This document shows positions 36,853 to 48,800 of a stretch of DNA of 64,000 nucleotides, piece after piece. The stretch is from Glandiceps talaboti (Eukaryota > Hemichordata > Enteropneusta > Spengelidae), in assembly GCF_964340395.1 (NCBI RefSeq), contig NC_135566.1:2564501-2628500 (forward strand). Direction: 5' to 3'. The position numbers and the translations under genes are program-made. The stretch's first letter is position 1. Each line of letters starts with the position of its first letter. The notes below the pieces were generated by a model. It made no database searches. It was not told the DNA's origin and saw only the letters and a list, made by a program, of their open reading frames with translations.

Positions 36853-38684
36853 GTGAGCTGATATTCTCATGTTGATTTAAATTACGTCAAATATTTATCA
36901 CGATAAGTGGCAAAAGTTCATTCTTCTATCTCATCCGAGAGATCGTGAGTCGAACCGACGCTGTGCTCAGGTGGTCGCACAAAATAGTGACAGTGCTAGT
37001 GGGATCGTGTGAGTTATTGTGATCATTTTCAACGTCGCCTAAAATGTCACACTTGTGGTGAATAATTATAACGATATAATGCCGTGTTCGTACTTCGTAA
37101 TTAAAAATTATTTGCAATCTGATGCCCTCCTTGGCAGTACACTCATTGTTTGTAGTCCGACAAGGAATCGTGTGGCGATCTCTTCCTCAGTTCCTGGACT
37201 GTTCGCCCAGCCCTTCCTGAATGCACGGTTTGCTCCGTACATACTACGTTAGACAGTAGACGTTGCTACCGGGACGTGTACTCTGTATATTCCTCAGTGT
37301 ACATTTGAATACAAAATCATCATCGGTAACCTTATGTAGTAAATATATTATGCAATCAAAATGTAATGTCAAGAAATAAGTACATGCATGGATGTATTAG
37401 GATACATCCATGGTACATGTAAGATTCTTCCAAATCTTCTCAGTGGAACCCAGTACATGTAGTGAATTTTACTGTGGTATTTAGCAGTGAGTCTAAATTC
37501 TAATGAAGTTATTTTTCTTCCATATTTATAAATATTGCATTACATTAAAAAAGTTTCCAAGATACATACATCATTACATTGTGAAAGTCATATGCATGTA
37601 ATGTTTAGACGTTCAGACCTAAAGCCAAAGATAACACATATTCCATACATTATGAAGTGAAATGTAGAAAGCAAACTGCATTGAAATTGACGGATGTTGC
37701 CAGTTCACAATCAGTGCTTGAATTCCTACATGTACAAATATAACCTTTATACCATTTCTATTTCCTGTTATTTCTTGTAAATATTCATAACCAAGAAACC
37801 TCATGTACTTTTTTTCAGAAATTATTGATTTATTTCATCAAGATCAACAATGTTAATTGTTATAAATGTAATATTTAGTGTACATATACAGTGTATCCTA
37901 AGATAAGCACTATAAATGGTATCCTGTTTACATCACAAGTTAGTAAGAAGGCAAAGCCTTCTTACTGACTGGGTATAACCGGTGCTCCTTAATGCCATCA
38001 ACAACAGCTGATTAATGTTGGTCTGAAAATTATATGCTCAAACAGATTGGTTTGAACAAATGCACTCAAACTGATGGGTTGCAATGGGGAGGGATAATGT
38101 TACGTCAGCCCATGGAGGTAGAAGGATATAAGATTCTATCTCCATGGTCAGCCTAATTTGAATGTCAATGTGGATGTGTCCTCATTGAGATGAGCACAAG
38201 AATGACATGACATATAGTGAATATTATAAAAATATCTACGAAAACAGGCATGCTGATTACTGCCATTGGGGGATAAATTAGGTTGCTGTTCATAGTAATT
38301 AGAAGCAGTCAGTGAGACAGCAAAACAAAGGCACAGATCATAGTGTAAACAGGATATACAAAAGTAGAAAGTTAATTATGTTATCTGATGTGTTTGTATG
38401 TCTTTGACAAAGAATTTCGTAATACCTTACAAACAGTGTACAGACGTTGATAACACATGCAAGCTAACTGAAACATTTTAATCAGTTTTCCTTGTCTAAT
38501 ATGAATTTGGATATTATGCATGTGAATGATGTTGATATATAGAACCAATGAGATTGAATGTGTAGAATTGTTACTGAAGACACAGAAAACACTGTGTGAG
38601 GGGAAAAAGTTACTTTCATTGCCTACCTTACTTTTGTGGTAATAATAATAGTTGAACTCATGATTTACACTTACAGGTTTCAAA
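36853..38684 (+). other. Probable first intron of UBE3B
   Basis: No coding exon recognised. 36900-37260 is relatively GC-rich for the window and has short unconvincing ORFs on both strands; it could hold an alternative first exon. 37382-37419 is a hairpin. A second hairpin-like pair lies near 38110-38155. The rest is AT-rich unique sequence. Confidence 0.4.
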
Positions 38685-41600
38685 ATGTTCAGCAAAGTTG
38701 ACTCAAAGAAGAAGAATGATTTTCTTGACAAACAAAAAGCAGCACGTGAAGAGAGGGCACATCAGAAGAATAAGGAGGATGCTTCAATCAAAATACAGGT
38801 ATACCATTAATTATACTTATCAGCTGTTTCTTTTGTAGATAATTACAATATTTAACTTTTAGCAACCCATGTCTTGTGAGAATGGCTAGTGTAACCATGA
38901 GTTAAATTGCGTCTCCTATAGTAACCGCATGGACTTAATCTTCAGTTTTGCTATGACACCATTTGCACAAGTTTCAAATTGCAAAATGTTGACTAGATCA
39001 ATTATGTTATTTCATTCAAATGAGTTACTAAGCTAAATTATTCATGATCAAAGTATAACATCCTCCAATGCAATGAGGTTAATTGATACTAAGTAAGCCT
39101 TGTGACATGTATGTAACACTGAGGATCACTGTAAGAGATGTAACTTACATCTAGACTTACAACTTGATAAATCTTTCTCAACATTACCTCTGCGTGTATA
39201 GAGCAGTAAGACAGTATTGAACTACCGTAAGACATTTGATTATTTTTATTAACCTTCTGTATGAATATTTCAGTCTGCCCTTGTGAATTCCAAATATGTT
39301 AATTTAGAGTAACTTAAGTGTTCTCCTCAGGCCTTTACATTAGTCTTGCTGCTAGACGTTCGGGCTTTCTTTCGATACTATAAGCGAACGAAGTTCGCAG
39401 TGAGGGCTTGCCCGAACATACTCGATAGCGATGGTCGGTCGTGTGTCGTATTGTATCGGAAGAACATCCGAGGTGTAGCAGATAGACTAGCCTTTACATG
39501 TGATGGGTTCTAACCTGTAATTTCTTTAAAATATCTCAATAACTGATTAATATAATTGTATTATTTTGTTATAATACAAATTTCTGATAACTCTATCATT
39601 AATTTCAGTGGAAAACAGTGGTATTTTCATAAATGGCTGTTTGCTGATTTTATTCGTATTGTGTAAGCTTAGGAATTCTTCTTTTTTGCATACATGTTTA
39701 ATATACGAATATGTAGTTATTGTCTACAGTATATAGACCTCAAAAAAGCCGCACATATTCTATAATTGAGGTCCCTTTCAATGTGCAAAGAAACAAAAAA
39801 GTCTAATATAAAATACTTTCAATCTGTCTTCTATTGTAGGCTTTAGTGAGAGGTTACCAAGCAAGACAGAGAATTCGATTAAAGCTCACCACACAGCTTG
39901 ATGTTATCATCAATGAAATATCACAGAATAATAAAAGTCAAGCAACTCCTTCAAAGTTCAGTCCAGGTAAGCTGACTTCAATTATTGAAGCATATTGGAA
40001 ATTTAAAAAACACAAAATTAGAAATTTTAGCTGATCTTCACATTTTTATAGTGAAGTGGAACTGAGTGTACAGAAGTCTTGGTATTTTCTAATGATTTCT
40101 TAGATCATAATACATCAATTATCATAACGGTTTACAGAAGTCTTGCTATTTTCTAGATTTGTATATGATTTCTTATGTCATAATACATCAATTTTCAAAA
40201 GTGTGATGAATAGAAAAAGTGCATTAAGAGCTTTCAAATCTGCACACAGCTTGAGTTTATAGTAGAAATACACAAAATATGAATTACCTATAGTTACCAT
40301 ACATAGGATTTTTAAGTATGCCAGAGAATTAGTATTTGTGTGAGAAACATGAATTATTTTGAAAGTGATGGATGTTATGAAATTCTTTCATAAATGTATC
40401 CTTATATTGACATATTTGAAATCTCATCAGTGAAAACTATTTTGTTGTTTTGTGTTGCAGCACTTGATTTCTTCCTAGCAGTAAAGGGATTTTTGTTTGT
40501 CTTCAATGAAAAGAAAGATAGGGAGGTAAGAGAATTATCAGTTTAAGAATTATTTTGTCAAATCACGTTTTCATAGCATTTTCATTAATATAAAGTAAGA
40601 TACTATTGATGTACACACTGTCCTGTTCAGATAGAGTACTAAATAAAGGTTCATGTTAAGACTTGACCCTTTAATCAGGTTTGTTAGATATGTTAAATGA
40701 AATACTTCACTCTGTGCATAACCAGATAAATTAAAAGTGTCAAAAGTCTGTAATTGAGATCCCCATTCTTGATTTAAGTCAATTTGCAAAATATACACAA
40801 TACACATTAAACCTTCCTTTGAGAAAAGTCTGAGTTGACACAAGGTGATAGAGGTGGGTGGGTAAAGAGAGATTTCAAAATGTGACACTTTTTCAAAATT
40901 ATGGTACCAAAGAAATAATGTCTTTGTTCTATCATATAAGAATTGCTAGTGAGAGCTCTACATGTATATACAAGTTTCTAGACATGGTTCAGTATATTTC
41001 AATGGTTGAAATAACACAAGTATATTTCAAAAATTAAATTTAAGTTACAGACTGGGCCATTTCAAACACAGAGAAATGCAATTTCTCTCACAGCAAATGT
41101 TAACCTTTTCCCCAGACTATGTAAAAGTAAAAAGTGTTTACTTATTATCATGTCATATTGTCTAAAAAAAGGAGAAGAAAGGGGAAAATGATTTCTTTTT
41201 TAAGTATTCATGTTACGTCAAGTTAATAATGTAGAACTGGATTTGTAGGTTGAAATGTCCAACTGGATATGACTTGCTCTAATGTGTTCACAATAAATAT
41301 ATTATTCAAGTTTGTTGTACAGATTTTGAATCACATGATGTACTGTAACTCTTACATTACATGCAATTCTTTACTGTAGTCTGTAAGTCAATACTTCTTT
41401 GTAGCATTATCCTTCTACCTGCAATTTTTCCCAGACTACTACATTCATACTCCACTGTGGTTTCATTTGCCAGTACCTGACTTCATTGCTGTCTTTCCCA
41501 GACTACTACATTCATACTCCACTGTGGTTTCATTTGCCAGTACCTGACTTCATTGCTGTCTTTCCCAGACTACTACATTCATACTCCACTGTGGTTTCAT

Positions 41601-42804
41601 TTGCCAGTACCTGACTTCATTGCTGTCTTTCTCAGACTACTACATTCATACTCCACTGTGGTTTCATTTGCCAGTACCTGACTTCATTGCTGTCTTTCCC
41701 AGACTACTACATTCATACTCCACTGTGGTTTCATTTGCCAGTACCTGACTTCATTGCTGTCTTTCCCCGACTACTACATTCATACTCCACTGTGGTTTCA
41801 TTTACCAGTACCTGACTTCATTGCTGTCTTTCCCAGACTACTACATTCATACTCCACCGTGGTTTCATTTGCCAGTACCTGACTTCATTGCTGTCTTTCT
41901 CAGACTACTACGTTCATACTCCACTGTGTTTTCATTTGCCAGTACCTGATTTCATTGCTGTCTTTCCCAGACTACTACATTCATGCTCCACTGTGGTTTC
42001 ATTTGCCAGTACCTGACTTCATTGCTGTCTTTCCCAGACTACTACATTCATACTCCACTGTGGTTTCATTTGCCAGAACCTGACTTCATTGCTGTCTTTC
42101 CCAGACTACTACATTCATACTCCACTGTGGTTTCATTTACCAGTACCTGACTTCATTGCTGTCTTTCCCAGACTACTACATTCATACTCCACTGTGGTTT
42201 CATTTGCCAGTACCTGACTCCATTGCTGTCTTTCCCAGACTACTACATTCATGCTCCACCGTGGTTTCATTTGCCAGTACCTGACTTCATTGCTGTCTTT
42301 CCCAGACTACTACATTCATACTCCACTGTGGTTTCATTTGCCAGTACCTGACTTCATTGCTGTCTTTCCCAGACTACTACATTCATGCTCCACCGTGGTT
42401 TCATTTGCCAGTACCTGACTTCATTGCTGTCTTTCCCAGACTACTACATTCATGCTCCACCGTGGTTTCATTTGCCAGTACCTGACTTCATTGCTGTCTT
42501 TCCCACTGTGGTTTCATTTGTCAAACAGCTAATGTGATAAATGAATTGACAATTAATTACTCTTGTTAGACTCTACTTCAGGGAAAGTTAATTTGATTCT
42601 TAAAATAAATATCAATGATGTATGTGTGTTACTTGAATGCTACATTTCATGGCCTTTTTACTCTACACTTTAAGTGATTTATTTTCAAATCATAAACTTT
42701 TTCAGTCTCAGAATAAATTTTGACATGATTCCTATTTTTTCCAGAGATTTGAAAAATTATGTCGTTATATTGTGGCATGTATGGAAGCTGAAGGGGAGCC
42801 TAAG
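38685..42804 (+). CDS. UBE3B: UBE3B coding exons 1-4: start codon and IQ motif
   Basis: The ATG at 38685 follows an acceptor at 38676, so at least one 5' non-coding exon lies upstream. Exon 1 gives a basic N-terminus ([20 protein letters not shown]). The exon 1/2 junction carries [17 protein letters not shown], a canonical IQ calmodulin-binding motif. Exon 3 has [19 protein letters not shown] and exon 4 [20 protein letters not shown]. Human UBE3B has the same order near its N-terminus. Intron 2 contains nothing I recognise; intron 1 has the 149-bp foldback element; intron 3 has the 67-bp minisatellite. Confidence 0.93.
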
Positions 42805-45800
42805 GTAATATGACTTATTATTTTTATTAGCTAATAAATTGCATATGATATATTATTAGGTATACTTGAAGATATTTGATATTTTACCTTCAGCCTGAGG
42901 CTGTCAAAAAATTGAAAGAAAGGCAATTCATATGAATATACACATATTAATGTTTATGGTAATGATTTTGAACCCTTTTGTCATGTTCATCCAGGTATAG
43001 TTATAGTATTACTATTAGAATTAATACCATGCACAAGCCAAGTTGAACAAAAATATATGGAATTTATACCCTGGCTGTTCTACTTCATGACAACGTATTT
43101 CTATGTCATGACAATATGTGTCTACATCTCTGGTTTTGCTGTGTTCAAAATATGAGTCAAAATGTTCAAAATTGCTATTACTTTCCATGATTTTTCTTTG
43201 ATATTACTGGCGCTGGTATAATTATGTCTTAGAAAAAAAATCTGTGTATTGTGTTTTTATTGTTTGGCTCAGGCTAGAGGCCCAAAATACATACACTCAG
43301 AAACAGATATTAAGATATAACCTATACAGAAATATCAAACAAGCTTACAAACAAAATCTGGTTGAGATGGGGAAATTAGTAAAGAATGATTTCAGAATTT
43401 CATGTTTCTTTTTACAATCTAAATTACAGATACATGAATCATTATCATTGGTAGGCAAAATTGTTCAAAAGTACTGAAAAATTATATATGTACATTATCA
43501 TTATTATGTATAAAGAGAAGATAGATTTGCTTGTAAATGCTGCCTGCCCCATTATATTTGAATACAGAACAGTATTAGTTGCTATATTATAGTTTGGCAA
43601 TGATTTTATTAATGTTGGGTAACCCTGGTAACAGAAAAGAGGAAACCGAAACCAGGTAGAGATGGCATAGTTTCCCATACTATTTACCATACTTATGTTC
43701 GGGAACTCTGGTATTGAGTGAAATGGAAACTTGGGTAGGTTTTACCTACTTACTACCCTAGCTAAACACCACAGTGAATGTCTTCATGTCACTCAACTGG
43801 CAAAATAAGCTTTATTTGAAATTTTAACTCCGCCGTAGAGTCAAATTACACATAGAATCAATATACTGAGATTCAACCAATATATGTTTTTGCAGTATTC
43901 ACCATGAATGTATTCTGAAGTCTTTTAGTAAATATGCGTAGCATCATTGGTTATGATTTCATGGTTACTTCCAGATCAATCAATATTTTTATATAAGATG
44001 CTGAAAATAAATGTAATCTACTGTTATACACTTTATTCATCTTTTCATATTTATAAAAAATTCTGAAATTATAAAATAACAAATTCAAAACACATGTTTC
44101 ATAAAAATTGCGTGGGCCATGTATGGCTGTATTTCATGAATTGTAAATAACAGAAAACAAAACCCAATGATAAAAAACAATCTTTGTTATTCTTTGCAAA
44201 AATTTTAAAATCACAAATTCAATATTGAAGATTGCATAATAATGACCTTCTTTCATGAATTATAAATTACATACAAGTAAAATACTATGTATGGTTAGAA
44301 AATCAAAACTGACTATTTCGTGAGATGAATAGAATCACACACCTCAGTGGGTTGAGATGTAATATCTGACACGAGTCAGGGAATTTTTGTCTCAGGTGAG
44401 CTGAAGGTGAGATATTCCAGATATTCCATCCTAGTCTAACCATTGGGATTATTTTACTTGTATCTTCTGTATTCTGGATTGGTTCAGTGTGAGATTGAAT
44501 TGATCCCACACTTCTTGTCCTATACTCTCAAACTGCCAGGATGTGAGAACATGACTTTTTCAGTAATGAATGCTTTTAGTTTATTCATTAATTTAGGGCC
44601 CCCTTTCCATTCTACAGTATGGAAATAATTATACAGAAAAACACTTTGGAGACAGAGTTAGCTGCATTACTGCTAGACTGCTAGATTGATTGTGATGTAC
44701 CTGTATACTACTGTAATCAGTCATTTAGCATATGGTTACAAGAACCTAATAAAGAATCTTTCACTACTGCCCTTAGGAGAATCCTAACCTTGGCTGTGTG
44801 CACTACTTAAGAAAACTTGCTCCAGAAAAAACACTTAAATTTGGAGCATGAACAATAAACATATTTCATACTTAAGAGTAATGGCCCCATCATGTTATGT
44901 ATAAAAGGTTATGAATAACCTAAAGCATTGAATAAAGTAAACCTGCATATGACATGAAAGACACTTTACAGGTATGACATTCCTACTGGTTTGTCAGGTT
45001 GACAATCAATTTTAGTAATATTAATGAGACTTATTATGTCATAAATAAGTAGTTTTATGGCTCTATTTAAAGCCATCATTCCATCACTAGAACACCTGCA
45101 ATATTGAATATCTAATCATTACATATAACTTGATTGATTTTCATAGCCTTCTAACCTGAAAGATGTGTTTAAGTATTTAAAGCACTGTGTCCAGACAAAT
45201 ATTTTATCATTCAGGCTAAAAAGAAAGTAATTGATAAAATGTAATAACAAACCAGGAATTTATAAAACATGTATATTTAAAAGGTGTATTTATATTGATG
45301 TGTTTTAACAGATATTTTATTGTTGAAATTGATTATAAAATTTAATCAAGAAGGTCTAAAAATATGTATATTGAAAGAAGTGTTTTTAAGCTGCTTAGTT
45401 TGCACAAATATTTTAGCTTTGAGACTGACAAGAGAGAATGATTGGATGGGCTTTAATAAAACATCAGGAACTTGTCAAACATGTATGTCTAAAAGGTGTA
45501 TTGAAGTATTTAAGCTATTATGTTTACACAAACCTTTTAGTGTTGAGACTGAAATAAAATTGATCGAATAACGTTGAATAAGACAGCAAGAACTTAAATA
45601 AACATGAAAGATGTATTAAGCTACTCTGTTTGTATAAGTATTTTACTGTTGAGTGAAAAAATATTAATTGAAATGTTTTTTTTTAATCTGAGTTTATAAG
45701 GTTTTTACTCAATTGAAAATACTTGAATAATAACCTTAATTAAACTATTTAAAAATGATTTTAATGTCAGTGCATACATTGTACTTTCTATAACATTATA

Positions 45801-48800
45801 ATTGATTGCATAGCTGATTGCATAGTGGTATAAATTTCTTGAATTTTTTTGATACATATGATGAATTACGTCAATGGATCGTTTGTGAGTTATATCTTAA
45901 TAACAGGCTTAAATTCAGTTAATTGCAAGTGGTGGCTAAGTATGCTCCAGTAAGTACAATACTATGAGTACCTGATAAATATGCAGCATAAACTATGCCC
46001 AAACACATGTAAACTCAGCTTGCACCCCTTTAAAGGCTTATTTCAGTATTTAAGGTGGTATGCTTTAACAAATAGTCAATGTTTAGGTTGAAAGTAAATT
46101 ATTAGAAGAAGAAGAAGAAAAAACTTACAAAGCATGCCAGAAAGGTCTTTATAGGAATTTCAGTTAAATATGGCTGAACATTAAGACTGAAAATAAAGTA
46201 ATTGTATAAAATGTATCGTTAATACAAATGAGAACTGGATGGTCTCAACAAAATTCAACTCAAAGGAAGTGTAAATTTATATCAGTGTTTTGCCAGGTTT
46301 TGAAGAATCTCAATAACAGAAAAGATAGAGTCTACAAATATCCCAGTTTGTACTCTTCTAATATTATACTGTAAACCTGGAAATCTTTGCTGTAAAAGAC
46401 TTATTTGTAAAAATAAATAGTGACTAAAAATAGTAAAATGCCCTCTTGTACATGAACATGTATAGTCTGTAAGGTACGCCAGGATGGGGTGCCCTCGCAC
46501 ATCAGTCAATCCCTCTGAGGTGAGAAAGGAGGCCAGTGAGGGTGGCGTGACATGATGTATCTTATAATCTTATGAACATACTGTACCAGTTTGATCACAT
46601 AGACTAAGAACTATAGCTGGAGACTGCAAACTTTACTTTATATAAATATCTAATTTAGGTTTACAGTAGTAAACCTCACTAAAAAGCCTCAGACAGTAAC
46701 TTTAGGTATAATTATAATATGCACTTTGTAGAAAACAAGGGATTTAAAAAACAAAAATGTTGTGCTGGGAATTGCTCCCAGCGATTTCCTGTTATGCAGA
46801 CATATACACACAAACACACACGATGCTACAGAGATCCATTCAGGTTTGGGAGTACATGACAGGGCTATGTAGCACGCTCCATATCACATTGATGTGGAAC
46901 TGTCAAGGCTTTCCCAGACAGTCCACAGGCTATCCCAGAGTCACCCAGGCCCCACAAATATAGCACCTGCGGGCTCCATGTGAGTAGTCATCCCCGACTT
47001 TTCGAGTCATTACTCCAGGAGTCCCCCCAAAGTCGCACTTGTCTTGTGAGTGAGTCACGGCTGAGTGATACAGCCTACCTATCGAGTCTGTAGAACACTC
47101 ACCCTGGGTTTGGGTCGGTCACAGAAAAATCCCCTGTTTCCAGTGGGATTCGAACCTGTGACCTCCCGTGTGCTAACCGCTATGCTACAGGGAGCTGGTG
47201 ATAATATTTTTAGTAGACTAGAACCTAAAGTGTTTTGTTTGAAAGTAAATAGACAGTACCATACTTAAAACATTAAAAGTCTGACATACATGTATATACA
47301 TTACGTGACATTGACTAATTGTAGAGTTATTTATATACATAGGGAAAAGATATGAATTACTTCATAAAGTGTGTAAAAAAATGGACCATTAGTTATTTTC
47401 ATCATTTAAATTGTTAGATTATATCAATTCCTGTCACAGAGAAAGAAAGAATGGCTCACCATTAAGTGTATTTTAGTTATAATGTTAGAACTCCTGCTTG
47501 ATAAATGATGACTTTTTGGATTCTTCAAAGTTTAAAAGGAATCTTTGATAGTTTTGCTGCAAGATAAACAACATTAAGAGCAATGGTACATATTAATTAA
47601 ATGTAGATTTATAAATAGTTATACTTTATTTCCATGTAACTACATCTGAATACTTAGTAGAGACAATGTACATGTATAGTTATATGAAAAGGAGTTTTAA
47701 TTTGGAATAAGCAATCATATATCTTGTGTGAATTGAAGAGTTGAATATGTTAATGTGTGTTGTGTTGTGTTGTGTTGTGTTGTGTTGTGTTGTGTTGTGT
47801 TGTGTTGTGCTGTGTTGTGTTGTGTTGTGTTGTGTTGTGTTGTGTTGTGTTGTGTTGTGTTGTGTTGTGTTGTGTTGTGTTGTGTTGTGTTGTTGTGTTG
47901 TGTTGTGACGTCTTGTCTTGTCTTGTCTTGTCTTGTCTTGTCTTGTCTTGTCTTGTCTTATGTGTATGTGTATGTACATATGTGTATGTATGTGTTATGT
48001 CGAGGGGGGGGGGGGTAGTGGTGGTGTGAGTATGTAGGCATGACTACATCTTCCCCATCAACTAATGTTACTTACTTACTTACAATGTATTTATCAATCT
48101 TTTGTCAGATTTGGTATGTTTCCCTAGCATTGTCTAAAGACCATGTACTACTATGGATTCAACAATTAAAAGACATTTTATGGCAATGCTGTCAGTATAT
48201 GAAGATTCTCAAAGTGAGTTGATGGCTTTACTTTGTTTTATACTAATAACTCCAATTTTTTAAATCCCATCTTATCAGTATATAACGATTAAAATAAACC
48301 CAGTCTTTTGTTCAGGACAAACTGTTTCTGTAGCGCTGCAAGGCAACTGTTTTTGTACCCTTATTTTAATCCTAATCTGACATTGGCTTTTAAAAGACAT
48401 TCGAAGAAGGGTTCAAAAATGACACAATAAAGAAACAAAATGATTGTTTTTATTTTATTTTCCAGCCTGAATCTCCAAATGATAGTAAAGTATTGACACT
48501 GTACCTACATATGTTGTTTACATTTACTGATGTAGCAACATGGAAGATACTGAAAGTCAAAGGAGGTAAGTAGAGTATCTAGATAGCTGGTATACTATCA
48601 TTTCTTGTTCTGTTTGATGGTTCTTACTTGAAATGTATACCTGAGATTTGTGACTGCCGATCGTGATAATTTTATCCCAATCAGGGTAATAACATACAGT
48701 GTACTGTCTACATTATCCCAATCAGGGTAATAACATACAGTGTACTGTCTACATTATCCCAATCAGGGTAATAACATACAGTGTACTGTCTACATTATCC

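Larger units (their letters stand above)
42805..48108 (+). other. UBE3B intron 4 (5.3 kb), mostly repeats
   Basis: From left: interspersed repeat copy (43035-43230), unique AT-rich DNA, an old degraded tandem repeat (about 45155-46215), short CTGTAAG element (46469-46570), SINE (46850-47193) and pentanucleotide repeats (47755-47960). No coding exon was found, and the exon 4 to exon 5 junction is already in phase. Confidence 0.7.

Noticed and set aside
36926-37252. Opposed short ORFs and a GGTTCGA-like B box in a GC-richer stretch
   Set aside because: No A box at proper spacing and no recognised protein; left as part of the UBE3B first intron.
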